From the NCBI GenBank assembly GCA_021234155.1, contig JAJEKV010000005.1:13741449-13805448 (forward strand): a stretch of 64,000 nucleotides of DNA, written 5' to 3'. A program made the translations under genes and the position numbers. Source of the stretch: Isoetes taiwanensis. Lineage: Eukaryota > Streptophyta > Lycopodiopsida > Isoetales > Isoetaceae. Under the pieces are notes generated by a model. The model was not told the origin of the DNA and made no database searches. It was given only the letters and a program-made list of their open reading frames with translations. Shown here in pieces: positions 11,384 through 21,540 of the stretch (within the stretch, counting starts at the first letter, position 1; each line of letters begins with the position of its first letter).

Positions 11384-12021
11384 TCAAGCTTGTAATGCCA
11401 CTGCCCAGTGGTGGGGCTCTTCTTGTTGCTCTCGGTCCCTCTTGAAGCTTTGGATCTGCTGTTCTGCTTGCTGCCTCTCTTGCTCCAGATCGAGGTCTTC
11501 AGGGTCCGACTCGTATTCCTCCTCTTCTTCCTCTTCTTCTTGCTCGTACTCGAGTCGCATGCATTCCTCCTCTGCTGCGGCCATGGCTATGGGTTGAACT
11601 TCTAAAGGCTGAACTGAGGGTTCCCCTATCTGGGTTTGACCCCGAAGAGATAAAAAGATGGCTCTGTTCTGCTTGTATGTATAGGAGAAGTACCTCCTCC
11701 TATTGACAGAGATGGACATGTAGTTGGGAAGGCAGACTGCTTTATTCTCTAAATACTTATCTACATTTGGGATATCTTGCAGGGCTGACTTGAGGGCCGT
11801 GTTAGGTGCAAAATATCCTACACAAGGTGGGAGTTCTACCAAAGATGGTCCTATCTTGGCATGGAACTTCGAACATAATGCTTTCTACAGTAGAAGGGAG
11901 TGGCGTTGATGGTAGCTTCAATGTCGAGTTCCCTTCGGAAGACACTGAAGACGGATTCGATGTCAGCTTCAGCCACATGAGCTGTGGCGCTGTACCATCG
12001 CTTGAATGAAGAAGTGGCCAT
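11384..12021 (-). pseudogene. Leader ORF 2: unknown protein with acidic coiled tail
   Basis: Reading the minus strand from an ATG at 12021 (MATSSFKRWYSATAHVAEAD) gives a mixed helical/strand N-terminus. After a one-base shift near 11846 it continues as 11384-11842. That part has a compact domain rich in aromatic residues (SISVNRRRYFSYTYKQN), then a Glu run (EEEEEEEEYESDPED), then a Gln/Glu/Arg-rich segment likely to form a coiled coil. An upstream in-frame ATG at 12123 is also possible. The frame lies between two ~75-bp repeats (12300 and 12629) and Gag, in the same direction as gag-pol. I do not recognise the family. Its size and position recall the extra ORFs that some plant Ty3 lineages carry upstream of gag. 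Confidence 0.45.
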
Positions 12022-12299
12022 GGGCACTGAGGAGCTGGGGATGACAGACAGATGCTGAAGCGTCCTAAGGATCAGGGAAATCGGCTTGGAGCAGAGAGCG
12101 AGGTTGTAAGGCACAAATGACACTTGGGTTCCCCTTTATAGGCAAAACCCTAATTTTGGGAAAATTTTAGGTTCGCATTTGTGCAATTTCTAGGGTCTAG
12201 AGGTATAATTCATGGGCTAACTGAGCTTGGAAATACTTTTAAGGGTCCCTAAGCAATGATTCTGGTTCGTTGAAGGACAGCTTTGGGTCAATTCGGACG

Positions 12300-12378
12300 T
12301 GACCACTCACACAGTGCGCCAGAGTGGGATTGGTTTGGGGACCGAATCGGTTCGGGCGCACTCTGTGAGGGGTGGGCT
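12300..12378 (-). repeat. Leader repeat unit 1 (~75 bp)
   Basis: Plus-strand text starts GACCACTCACACAG and ends GGGCGCACTCTGTGAGGGG. Shares both ends and a central GATTGG...GAATCGG part with units at 12629, 14260 and 14474. Confidence 0.7.
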
Positions 12379-12628
12379 CTTATTTAGATCAATAATGATG
12401 CTAACTAGAGAACTAAGGGTATAATCACGGGTATCTCATTGAGATAACTGGGATTGAGCCCTACCTTATTTTGGGCAAGTTTTGGTCTAGGTTGGGCAAG
12501 TTTTGGTTTGCAAGCTAGATTGAGCACTCGAACTCCATTCACATAGTTGGCGGTTTTGACAAACTATGGGTCAAATCTTACTAATTAAGGGATTCGAATA
12601 GTATTACTTTCGCAAACCCACCAATGAG

Positions 12629-12703
12629 CTCGACCACTCACCTGACTTTGGGATTGGTTTACAAACCAAATGAGGGGCTCTGTGAGGGGTGGAACCAAAA
12701 TAC
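12629..12703 (-). repeat. Leader repeat unit 2 (~75 bp)
   Basis: Starts CGACCACTCACCTGACTTTG and ends GGGGCTCTGTGAGGGGTGG. It is the most diverged unit, having lost the GCGCA of the others. Together with unit 1 it sits upstream (minus strand) of leader ORF 2. Confidence 0.6.
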
Positions 12704-12839
12704 TTGGTTTTTGTTCCAATTTTACTAATTTCTAAATCTGAATTCGATAATGCATCCTACTTACACTCAATTAATTTCTGAATTACAAACTTATACTAGA
12801 GAGAAGGTTATCTACAACAGTTCAAAAGGTTCTTTCTTA

Positions 12840-13230
12840 ATATACAGCTAGCCTCATATCTTTGGGCATACAAGTGACTCTCTTAAGCGTCTTTGGGCAC
12901 ACACAACGAGTCTTCAAAGTGGTGTCTGCGATGTCTTTGCTCCGGCCTCCTGCAATGCAAGCGGCATGTCGTCCGTGACCCGTTTGGGCCGGGTCGAACT
13001 CTACAAAATCTCCCTCGTCGGGCGTGCAAAGCAAAGGCTTCGGGGAATAAAGGAAGCCATAGCTCTGCTGGAAGTGCTTGATTTCTGGACCGCCCTCGCC
13101 CGAATTTTGAGTCCGCCGGTCTCTTCATTGGCTTCTTCGGAGGGTTTGGCTGTTCGGTGGGGGGCTTCAAGCGTATTTTTTCTTAGTCGGCCGACCTCCT
13201 TCAATGGTCCTCACCACATGTGTTCTTCAT
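12840..13230 (-). pseudogene. Leader frame fragment, Pro/Lys/Arg-rich
   Basis: Two overlapping minus-strand frames (12837-13034 and 12883-13170) give basic, proline-rich peptides (TEQPNPPKKPMKRPADSKFG). They probably represent the downstream, frame-shifted end of leader ORF 1. No domain recognised. Confidence 0.3.
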
Positions 13231-13609
13231 AGTATTTGGAGTATTCTTAGGTACATTTTCATATGCGAAGTGTACTCCTTCAACTCCTTCGGTACTTCAA
13301 ATCCCGTTTCAACCGCGTAAGACTCCTTTTGCGGCCTTGGTTTCTTAGTCTTTGTCATTTGGGGATAACCGGCGGCGGCCATTTAGGATAGAGGCGGTGC
13401 ATTAGCCCAGGGGTCTTCATCCTCGGTATTGGGTTGGAAGGCCCGAAGTCCCTCCCGGTTCGTGTCCTCCTGCTCCCTCCTCCAGGTTGAGTCGGACGAA
13501 GATGGGGGCTTCTCGGATATATCCGGCTCTGTATGGTCCTCCTACGGCCCGGCGTCTTCTTCTTCTTGGTTTCTTTGCGGCACCTCCGGGTCCTTGCCTT
13601 TCTCCGCTC

Positions 13610-14037
13610 TCACCCTCTCCCGCTCCTCCTTAGCTTCCTCCTTTCTTCCCTCCTCTGTTCCTTCTCCTCCTTCCTCTTCAGCGCTCCTCTTTTTTTTCTT
13701 TCGCGGCGCTCGCCTTTGATTTCTTGGTGGCTTTCTTCTCTTTTCCTCTTCGCCTTCTTTGGTTCAGGCTCTGGTTCGGGTTCGAGTTCTTCGTCATCCG
13801 CGAAAATCTCCCTCTCCAGCTCCCTTCTCAATTCCTCAGCGGCGTCCATCTCCCAGTCGAGCTGCTCCGATGCTTGTTCTGCTCTTACGGGTTAGGGTTA
13901 GGTGGTTCTCTGAGTGCCTCCTCTTCCTCGATGTGCGCTTGTCTTCTTCGGCCTTTTGTTGGGCGGCCCCTGGGCTCTGGCTGACATACATAGCGGGTGG
14001 CATAACCTTGCGTCGCGGTTTGTTTCGTCCGTGCCAT
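13610..14037 (-). pseudogene. Leader ORF 1: charged protein with histone H3-like N-terminus
   Basis: An ATG at 14037 on the minus strand opens a 50-codon frame beginning MARTKQTA, identical to the first eight residues of histone H3. It then diverges to a Lys/Arg segment (PRGRPTKGRRRQ, like an AT-hook) and an acidic patch, and stops at 13885-13887. A one-base shift carries it into the frame 13610-13849, where Glu/Pro repeats (EPEPEPEP) and long Lys/Arg/Glu runs follow. Coding-like text seems to continue, broken, to about 13200. The whole is highly charged and probably nuclear if ever made. It is the first frame after the PBS and a pair of ~75-bp repeats (14260, 14474). The H3 match could be chance or a mimic; function is unknown. 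Confidence 0.5.
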
Positions 14038-14259
14038 GCTTTTGTTTGGCCCGAGTTTGAGTTACGGCGCTGAAGATCGTCCTCTTGGGCGAAGTTCTCG
14101 GGGAAGGGTGGAGATAAAATAGAAACCCTAATTTTGTATTTATAGGGAGGTGGGATTTAGGGTTGTAACACTGCAATTCATATGGGGAAAAAAAAAAAGA
14201 AACTAGGGCATTAGCGAAGGTGCAGAGGCTCATTTGGTTTCACCATATTCTAAAACACC

Positions 14260-14334
14260 CACCACTCACCACGGTCTTTGGGCGGTTGGATTGCCAATCG
14301 AATGAGTGCAGGCGCACTCTGCGTGAGGGGGTCG
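14260..14334 (-). repeat. Leader repeat unit 3 (~75 bp)
   Basis: Starts CCACCACTCACCACGGTCTT and ends GGCGCACTCTGCGTGAGGGG. It is closest to unit 4 and lies upstream of leader ORF 1 in element orientation. Confidence 0.7.
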
Positions 14335-14473
14335 AATTTTTTTGAAGCTATTTTATAATTCCGCGGGGAGTTTCTTAGTGTTATAAAATACAAACCCGGA
14401 CTAGAATGAAGGGAGTAAACTAATCTATACTATCGGTTTAATTAACTTGTACTTCTATTTAGGTCAGCGTTGG

Positions 14474-14550
14474 TCAACCACTCACCACAGTCTTTGGTTC
14501 ATTCGGATTACAAACCCAGAATGGGCACAGGCGCACTCTGTGGCCGGGCT
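14474..14550 (-). repeat. Leader repeat unit 4 (~75 bp)
   Basis: Starts CAACCACTCACCACAGTCTT and ends GGCGCACTCTGTGGCCGGG. It lies between the PBS and leader ORF 1. Confidence 0.7.
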
Positions 14551-14737
14551 TTCTTAACAATTTAGGTTGGGTGATGCTACACTTCACTAGCAATCTAGCA
14601 TGGAGCTATGTTCTAACCCAAAATTGGAAAATTTTCCCAATTTTTGAAGCTCTTGCTTGGGTGGCTATACCCCAAGACTTCGAATCTTGTTAGTCCTAAG
14701 GGAAAAATGGCGATTAACCGATCTTGGATGCCAAGAT

Positions 14738-14752
14738 CATGCTCGATACCAC
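14738..14752 (-). other. Primer binding site (tRNA-iMet type)
   Basis: On the minus strand the bases following the 5' LTR read TGGTATCGAGCATGAT, three bases after the LTR end. This matches the common plant PBS TGGTATCAGAGC (initiator tRNA-Met 3' end) except for one missing base. It fixes the right-hand repeat as the 5' LTR. Confidence 0.8.
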
Positions 14753-14754
14753 TA

Positions 14755-16341
14755 TGGCGTCCCCTACTCCTTATCACGATGCCGCGGGCATCGTATTGAA
14801 GGAGGAGCATTCCCCACATTTTGCGGCGGGGGCCATCCACCCGACTCTACTCCCCGCGGAGCGAGCCAGCAAAGGGAAGAGTGGATGTGTCATTCACCGT
14901 CTTCCATCGAGATTAGACCTATCTGCGAGCGTGAAGAAACAAGCGTGAAGCACAACTAACAATATACAATCACCATAGAGATAGCAACATCACGAGAGAT
15001 AACAATACCTTCATAGCAACAATACAAAGGGAAGATCCTACCCGGGGACTCGGACTCAAGGGGATGGTGGCGGCTAGGTCTCGAGTTCATTGCGAGGCAA
15101 AATTCATGGCAATGGATTTGGCTGGCATAGAACATGGCTTTGGGTAGTCCACTCCATCCGCCCCTCCCGTGCACACTTTGCGAGTAGGCTGAAAGGTGTT
15201 GGGGCCCGGACCAAGTAACTGCGGGGTGAATAGCCAAAGGGGCTACTACTGGCTGGGTTGCATCTCCCCAGCCCGATGAGGCGGGGAAGAGAGTTTCCTC
15301 TCCTCGAGAGGCATCCATGCTCATCGCTGGTGGCTAGAGGGCCACTGCCCTTATTGACTTAAACTCACCGGAAGGTCATATTCACCACCCCACGAGTGTC
15401 GAGCTCATGCCTTGCCCACCGCAGTGACAAGCCATTAAGCCTAGCCCGCGAGACCCCGATAGGCTTTACTACCAGAGGGTCAGTCAGCGATGAGACAAGT
15501 TCCTCCTTATCAACCGGCCTTGCCCCTTCACCCACGGCCGGTGGGCTCCTATGCCGGGGCGCATTTATGTGGGAACTAAGGTGCTATGCTAGGAGCATCT
15601 ACTACCGCGACCTTTGGGTCTCTACCCCCTTTCCAAAACAAGGAGATCCGCAGTGGAGTACATACAATATCCGCAGAGCAGAAATAGAGAATCACATCAA
15701 TCTATCTACTTAACATCCAATGTTAGGTTCATTCGTTAGAGTCTCGGATCTAGGGTTCTACAAGGCTTACGGAGATGATCTAACATAAATCGAATCGCAT
15801 ATTGCCACGCCCAAAGACGCGGTTTTGCACAACAGAACAACTAGATACACTCCTTGGTTGCATCCTGATCCTCGGAAGGCGTCCATACTCGATCTTGGCG
15901 AAGGCGGCTGCTACTCAACAACTTTGTTGTTGCAAATCCGACTTTTGAACTGGCAATGCGATTCGAGTCCTACCTTGGCCAAATGGGCCCAAGGGACCCT
16001 AAATGCGAAAAAAAAGGAAAGGAAGCTCTAGAGAACCCTAATTGGCAAAATGAAAAAGGAGGAGAGCTAGGGTCTAGGGTTTTAGCCCTTATATAGACCC
16101 TATCTAGGTTAGGGCATCCATATGGACAAATGGCTTTAAGCCATTTGGAAATGGATGAACAAGGAACCTTTTGTTGTGTATGTTTAATTACATACCCAAC
16201 ATCCAAAGTTGCCCCTAGGTGCAACCTTTAGCTCCTAGGTGCAACGTTATCCCGCTCTCAAGTACATGTCAAGCTGTGACATATGCGTGTGACGTCTTGA
16301 TATAATATCGTATTAGGGCGATATTATCTTTGAACGTCCGA
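14755..16341 (-). repeat. 5' LTR (right end in window coordinates)
   Basis: Begins TGGCGTCCCC (14755) and ends near GAACGTCCGA (16341), matching 3100-4676. The outer terminus has lost the exact CA. A promoter-like segment is present (see 16088). The two LTRs differ by many small indels concentrated in G/C-rich tracts, so the insertion is not recent. Confidence 0.88.
16088..16095 (-). promoter_or_regulatory. LTR TATA box with telo-box-like start region
   Basis: The minus strand reads CTATATAAGGGCTAAAACCC, so a TATATAAG box is followed at once by two ACCCTAG motifs like plant telo-boxes, a usual arrangement for a strong plant core promoter. The same sequence stands at 4420-4427 in the other LTR. 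It would drive minus-strand transcription into the element. Confidence 0.6.
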
Positions 16342-17925
16342 ACCTCAAAACTAGAGATCATGTTGATGGCGTAAGTTGCTAGCTCATTTACGCAATGTTA
16401 GGGTTATGCCTTAAATTGTATAGTAATAGATGGATTAAAGCGAGTGGATTGTCTTGTTCATTAGTGTTGTAAGTGCAAGATTTGGAGGAGTTGAAGATGA
16501 ACATTTTGCAATGCCATATTATTGCCTCATATAGTTGGGTGAATGGCGATTAAGAAGTTTCCCCAATTTTGCATTGTATTATCCGGGACCTTAATCCACG
16601 GCTTTTGCTTCTAGTTTGTTTTCCAAACTTGAGGGAGAACAATTGACACAAGTACCAATGCTTGCAACATGAAGTCTCCAAAATAGATGCCCGTGACAAT
16701 GTGCATGCGGGGTTGTACCCGCGTGTGAGAATCATGGTTCTTGAAATGGCAAGTCGATATTTATGGCGATGCTTAAATGATATTACATGTCTCTATAGAG
16801 TTGCCAAGCAATATTCTATGAAGAAATGTGTGTAGCAAAACTCAAGGAACAGACACCATAACTTTGCTCATTTCACGATTGGTGATCCAAAGCGACTCCA
16901 AAGAATAGGTTTTATCGGTCAAGCAAACAAAATGTCGTATGAATGCGGTATGTTTGAGCGGTTTCAACGTAATTCCGTTACTATGCTATCGGTATTCAGG
17001 TCAGTTGACCCTTCCGTCTTTGTGTGATCTAGGATATGGTGTTGGGCATTAAGTTTGTATTCTCGGGCATATTCTTTTGCGATGTGAGTTCTTGATTTTC
17101 ATGGCATGCTTGATGTCTATTTTGTTATCGTATTGCTTGATGCCTCCATAATGACCTTTTCTGCGATGTCGTATGCATCCGAGAAATTTGTAGGTTCCCT
17201 TGACACATTTCTATGACGGTAATTGACGATGGTAAAGATATTGCCAATGGGTGCGGGGCGGATCCTTTCACAAACACCATTATGATGCTTATCTTTGACT
17301 ATTTCTGTGTCTCACTATTTGTTAAGACTTGTTATCTCGACTTATGTTGCAAAGAAATATGAAAATGAATGTTTATGGCTTGAGATGATCTTGGTTCTGA
17401 GATATTTTGGTCCATCGTGTTTTAATGTTTCAAGGACAAGAGAAATCAGGGAGCTCATCAATTCGAATTACAATGGCCATAATCGACTTTTTCTTTTACT
17501 GTGAGTCTTATGCTAGAAGCTTTGGCTAGAGGCAGGATCTACAACAAAAAATACATTTGATGTGCAACAATATTTAGTCTTTTTGTTTTGTTTCGGTCTT
17601 GCCTCTATGTTTTATTCTTATAGGTGGTGATGATTTTTTAATGCGCCAATGCTTCCACGTCTTCATACTGATGTGCAAGAAGGCATTGCAAAATTAATTA
17701 GGAAAAGGGCAGCAGGTGGAAAGACATCAAGTAAGGAAGATGTGTCTACTAGTTTGCCTCACTTAGACTCATCACATGAGTACTTCAATTTGAAAGAGTC
17801 TAAATTATTTTTGGCTAATGATAAGAATTATAATTTAAGCTTCCTTTGGATGATTCTTGAATTGTACTAGTGTCCAACTAGAAGAAGCATGCTTCAAGTA
17901 AAAAAATAAACGAATTCCAAAAATG
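16342..17925. other. Intergenic, nothing recognised
   Basis: Mixed-composition sequence with only short, unconvincing frames. A 73-codon plus-strand frame at 17649-17870 (MLPRLHTDVQEGIAKLIRKR) has a hydrophilic start but no recognisable domain, no neighbours and no splice context. I leave it uncalled. Confidence 0.4.
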
Positions 17926-18260
17926 TCAAGTCAAAATCTTGACGACTTTTAACATGTGTTACCTCCATCATTTGCAATGAATTATAAAAGATTAAATGCA
18001 TCCCTAAAATAGCAAGTCAAATTTGAGCTTTTAGCATATGCTTACCTCTGCCATTTGCCCATAAATAATATCCCTTCGATCATTTGTCATGAATAAAAGA
18101 AGATTAAATTCATCCTTAAATACCAAGCCGAATTTGACGTTCTAGCATATGCATTACAGCCGCCATTTGCCAATAAATAATATTCCCCTCACACCTAAGA
18201 CAAATGTCATCCTAAAATATAAATAATACTCCCTTCACACTTGGACTAATGTCATCCCAA
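17926..18260 (+). repeat. Degenerate tandem repeat, about 3 units
   Basis: Three passes of a motif of about 100 bp: (A)AGTCAAATTTGA, TTTTAGCATATGCTTACCTC, GCCATTTGC, AATAAATAATA. A partial fourth follows with ACTCCCTTCACAC. Units drift by indels. Non-coding. Confidence 0.6.
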
Positions 18261-19142
18261 AATATATTGACACTTTTGTGTTTTAAGAAGCCAGGGCACA
18301 AGCAAATCATAAATATAATACTCGAAAAGAACATAATTTCTCGGACCCTACAGTTTAAGAGATAGAACAAAGAACAACGAGTATAGGTATGCTAAAACTA
18401 GTTATTTTTTTAATATTTGTAGGTCAAGAAGGGCACAGGCGCAAGCGCAAGAACTGGACATGGGAGTCCAAGGCTAGCATTGAACTAGAATGGTTTTGTA
18501 TGGCTTCGACCAGCCCTTATACAAACAAGATTATATTGTCTAATGCATAATTTAAATGTTTGCAGGACTGCCACTTGGCGAGTATACATGAATGCCACCT
18601 TGGAGGAGTGCCAGTTTGGTGAGTATGCATGGTCGTTATCATGCATGATCTTCATATGAGGCCATGAGAATATATAGGTGCTAGGTTGTTTTCTTTGAGC
18701 TAAGGAGGTCATAGGTTTGAAACTTCGACTCAAACATTGATGATTGAGCGTAGAGAAACTTCGACAAAGTATGCAAAATGCTATGTTAGCATTGGGATGA
18801 TGGTCGTTTGTACAGGGATCTATAAAGTTGTCATAGCCATTCGATGACGATTTCACATATGTTCATATACTCGACTTGATAGTGACAGTCAGGTCATGTG
18901 CAAGTAGTATTTGATTGGATCATGTATGTTACTACAATTTCAACTTGCACAATCTGTTATATGCCATTTGTGACCCTAATAATAAGGTTCCAATTCAAAC
19001 ATGTATGGAATATATCCAAATATCCAAGTGAAGATACGTAGTTCCACATCATATAGAAATGCTCCATGTCGAATGTTTATTTCCTTATCTAATACATTCA
19101 CGTGATGTGACTCGTTCAACGATGCTATAGATGAAGACCTAT

Positions 19143-19506
19143 AGCTTAAAATATTGTGAGTACTGGGAAATGCTGACATTACGACGTTTGGAGTTAGGCT
19201 ATGCATCAATGTTTCATTCCTCTACAAAACCTGCTCCTCAGATATTTGAAGCTCTCGTGACAAAAACCGATCAAAGGTCTTGAGGAGTTCTCTCATTTCT
19301 ATCTTGACAAAACATGTATTTCCAAGCTTAAAATATTGTGAGTACTGGGAAATGCTGACATTACGACGTTTGGAGTTAGGCTATGCATCAATGTTTCATT
19401 CCTCTACAAAACCTGCTCCTCAGATGTTTGAAGCTCTCCGTGACAAAAAACCGATCAAAGGTCTTCGAGGAGTTCTCTCATTTCTATGCTGACAAAACAT
19501 GTATTT
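19143..19506 (+). repeat. Tandem duplication, 182-bp unit x2
   Basis: AGCTTAAAATATTGTGAGTA at 19143 recurs at 19325, and about 180 bp is nearly identical, differing by a few single-base indels. It lies directly before the LINE 5' region. Confidence 0.85.
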
Positions 19507-19660
19507 CCATTTTCTGCTCTATTACACTTGCCCTCCCCAGCGCCCAGCGCCCTCCCCAGCGCCCTACTCCCTCTCTCTAGCGCCCTCACTCCCCTTACAT
19601 AGACCCCCTTGATTTGCCCCTTTCTGGCTTTCTCTCTCTAGGGTTTACAATCTCTCTCTA

Positions 19661-19965
19661 GACCCAAAACCCCCAAACCCCCAAAAAGGTGCTCTGCCCG
19701 CCTTTTTGAGTCCCCAAATTGGATTCTAAGCACCCTTTAGGCAGCGGAGACCCTTTAAACTTTGGCACCCCAAAACCCCCAAACCCCCAAAAAGGTGCTC
19801 CCCGCCTTCCCGAGTCCCCAAATTGGATTCTAAGCACCCTTTAAGCAGCCGTGAGACCCTCAAACTTTGGAACCCCCAAAACCCTCACACCCCCAAAAGG
19901 TGCTCTGCCTGCGTTTTGAGTCCCCAAATTGGATTCTAAGCGCCGAGACCCTCAAACTTTGAAAG
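19661..19965 (+). repeat. 5' tandem repeats of LINE A (about 105 bp x3)
   Basis: GAGTCCCCAAATTGGATTCT occurs at 19708, 19812 and 19918. Each is preceded by a CCCCCAAAA...GGTGCTC stretch and followed by AGACC...AAACTTTG. Units of about 105 bp just upstream of the first ATG resemble the promoter monomers found in some LINE 5' regions. Confidence 0.8.
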
Positions 19966-19967
19966 TC

Positions 19968-20069
19968 ATGGCCACAGAAGATGGGCCAGCTGGGAAACCC
20001 AAGGCGAGGGCCGCCACACAAACGGGTCCCGACGTACCATCATGGACAGGGGAGAGTCATCCTCCATGA
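19968..20069 (+). pseudogene. LINE A ORF1 start (truncated frame)
   Basis: The ATG at 19968, three bases after the tandem repeats, opens a 33-codon hydrophilic frame (MATEDGPAGKPKARAATQTG) that meets a TGA at 20067-20069. GC-rich, coding-like text with high Arg/Ser content continues in shifting frames to about 21300, consistent with a decayed ORF1 (nucleic-acid chaperone). No zinc knuckle or RRM was recognised. Short plus-strand and minus-strand open frames here are mutual shadows of the high GC content. Confidence 0.45.
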
Positions 20070-21540
20070 AGAAGGAGGCTCGCCTAAGGCTAAGGCCCCC
20101 TGTGAGGCCAAATTTTACTGAAGGGATTGATTGCTTGCCGACCACATAGGAACTCCCCGCCGACAGAGAATTGGAGCCATGTCAAAGCGGGAGTGGAGGC
20201 TAACAAAGGCTAAATATTGAGGCTACTTGGTCTACCGGGCTGGCATGACAATGGAGATGGAGTCCTCGGCATCCCATGTGCTCAAAAAGGCAAATGGTGC
20301 TCGAGAAGAACCGCACATCACCGGGTCCGAGACCCCGTGACGCCGATGTGGAAGATGGCCTTGGCCTCGCACACTTCGAAAGGAACAGCCAGGCAGGAGG
20401 TCGCCGACATGCGCGGGCCCGCCCTGACTCGTGGTTCATCACTCGACACCATGACACGGGAGAGGAGCTGCGAATGCAGAGGACGATGGTCACGGTGTCT
20501 CCCTTCCGGGCCGAGGTGGAGGCAGCCACCACCATGGCATCGGAAGCGCAGGCTGCTCGCGCATGCTCGCATTACGCCTTCGGATCTTCAGAGTAAGATC
20601 TAATGTTAGCCCGCCCTCGACACCAGAAGCCGGGCTCGGTGCACGCCTCGCTACTCTCGTGAGCTCGAGCCTGTGGGTTGCGGGCAACCATCCATAGACA
20701 CGTGAGCTTTTGGTCTCCCTAACAGGTTCATAGTCAGCTGCAGCAAGGCAGCAGGAGATGGCTACAAAGAAGAAAGCCCCGCAAGAGCCGGGTTCCCGAT
20801 CCTCAGGTCGGTGAACGCGCTCGTGACCAAGCACTCAACATAGCCTCCGCAAATGCAGCCTGTGCCCCCGCACAGCCTGCCCCAAGACTCCAGCCACAAC
20901 ACGCCATCCCAGCCACCACCACAACTCCCAAGACAGATCTGCCCTCGCCATTCTTTTTGACCTGTGCCGCAGTAACTCCGTGAGCGCAGCGAGGCCACAC
21001 CGGTAGTTCGAGGCATGCCGGAAACAGCCCGGGGAGAAGTCGCCCACAACATCGAACACACATTCTCCGATGGGATGACATTCCGGGGCGATTCACATTT
21101 CTCGAGCAACCCGTCATGGGGCTCGGCGCCGAGTCGTGGCGCATTGTCATATTCCGCGGTTGCGGATGCACCAGTGCGTGATGCCATATTGCACCCGGGC
21201 CGGATCTTTGAAGGGACATCCCACATGCGTGGACCGGGACCTCACACCCGATACAACGGGAGGCACGCAGAGCGGGGAGCTTGTCGGGTCGAGGCATTAA
21301 GCCACCCGGGGGGCGCGGGGGATTGGTTGGGCAGGATGCACATTTTTCCGGCAGCCTGCCTGCTGCGCCGCAGACCCGCGGCCCCAAATTTGTACCGCGT
21401 GGCCACGCCGCATTTCTCCTACCGGCCCCCCCTTCTCCCTGCTCCTACTCCACGCTCCTCCACGACCCATACCCTCTCCACCACATCTTGCCCTCCGCTC
21501 CATCTACTTCTCCCTTTCGGCCTCCGCTTCCCTCCCACCC

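Larger units (their letters stand above)
3100..16341 (-). mobile_element. Ty3/gypsy LTR retrotransposon, 13.2 kb, inactivated
   Basis: Two direct repeats of about 1.58 kb (3100-4676 and 14755-16341) flank a region that reads, on the minus strand, PBS, long leader, gag, protease, reverse transcriptase, RNase H, integrase and PPT. The RT before integrase order places it in Ty3/gypsy (Metaviridae). Flanks read GCCTCG on the left and ACCTC on the right, so a target duplication of 4-5 bp is possible but imperfect. Every reading frame is broken by small indels or stops, so the copy is dead. The distance from PBS to gag is about 4.5 kb, far more than a simple leader, and that space contains extra reading frames. 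The lineage within Ty3 is uncertain: a chromodomain was not convincingly seen, and the long 5' region recalls Tat/Ogre-type elements. Confidence 0.92.

Noticed and set aside
13429-13984. Long plus-strand Ser/Leu/Phe-rich frames
   Set aside because: They are the complement of the Glu/Lys/Arg-rich minus-strand leader ORF. GA-rich coding gives open CT-rich antisense frames, and the hydrophobic Ser/Leu composition is typical of such shadows.
17926-18260. CRISPR-like array
   Set aside because: Only three degenerate units of about 100 bp with no regular short spacers, in a plant nuclear context.
20200-21400. Cluster of overlapping open frames in a GC-rich block, on both strands
   Set aside because: High GC lowers stop frequency. 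The block lies between the LINE A ORF1 start and its endonuclease, so it is decayed LINE coding sequence rather than host genes.
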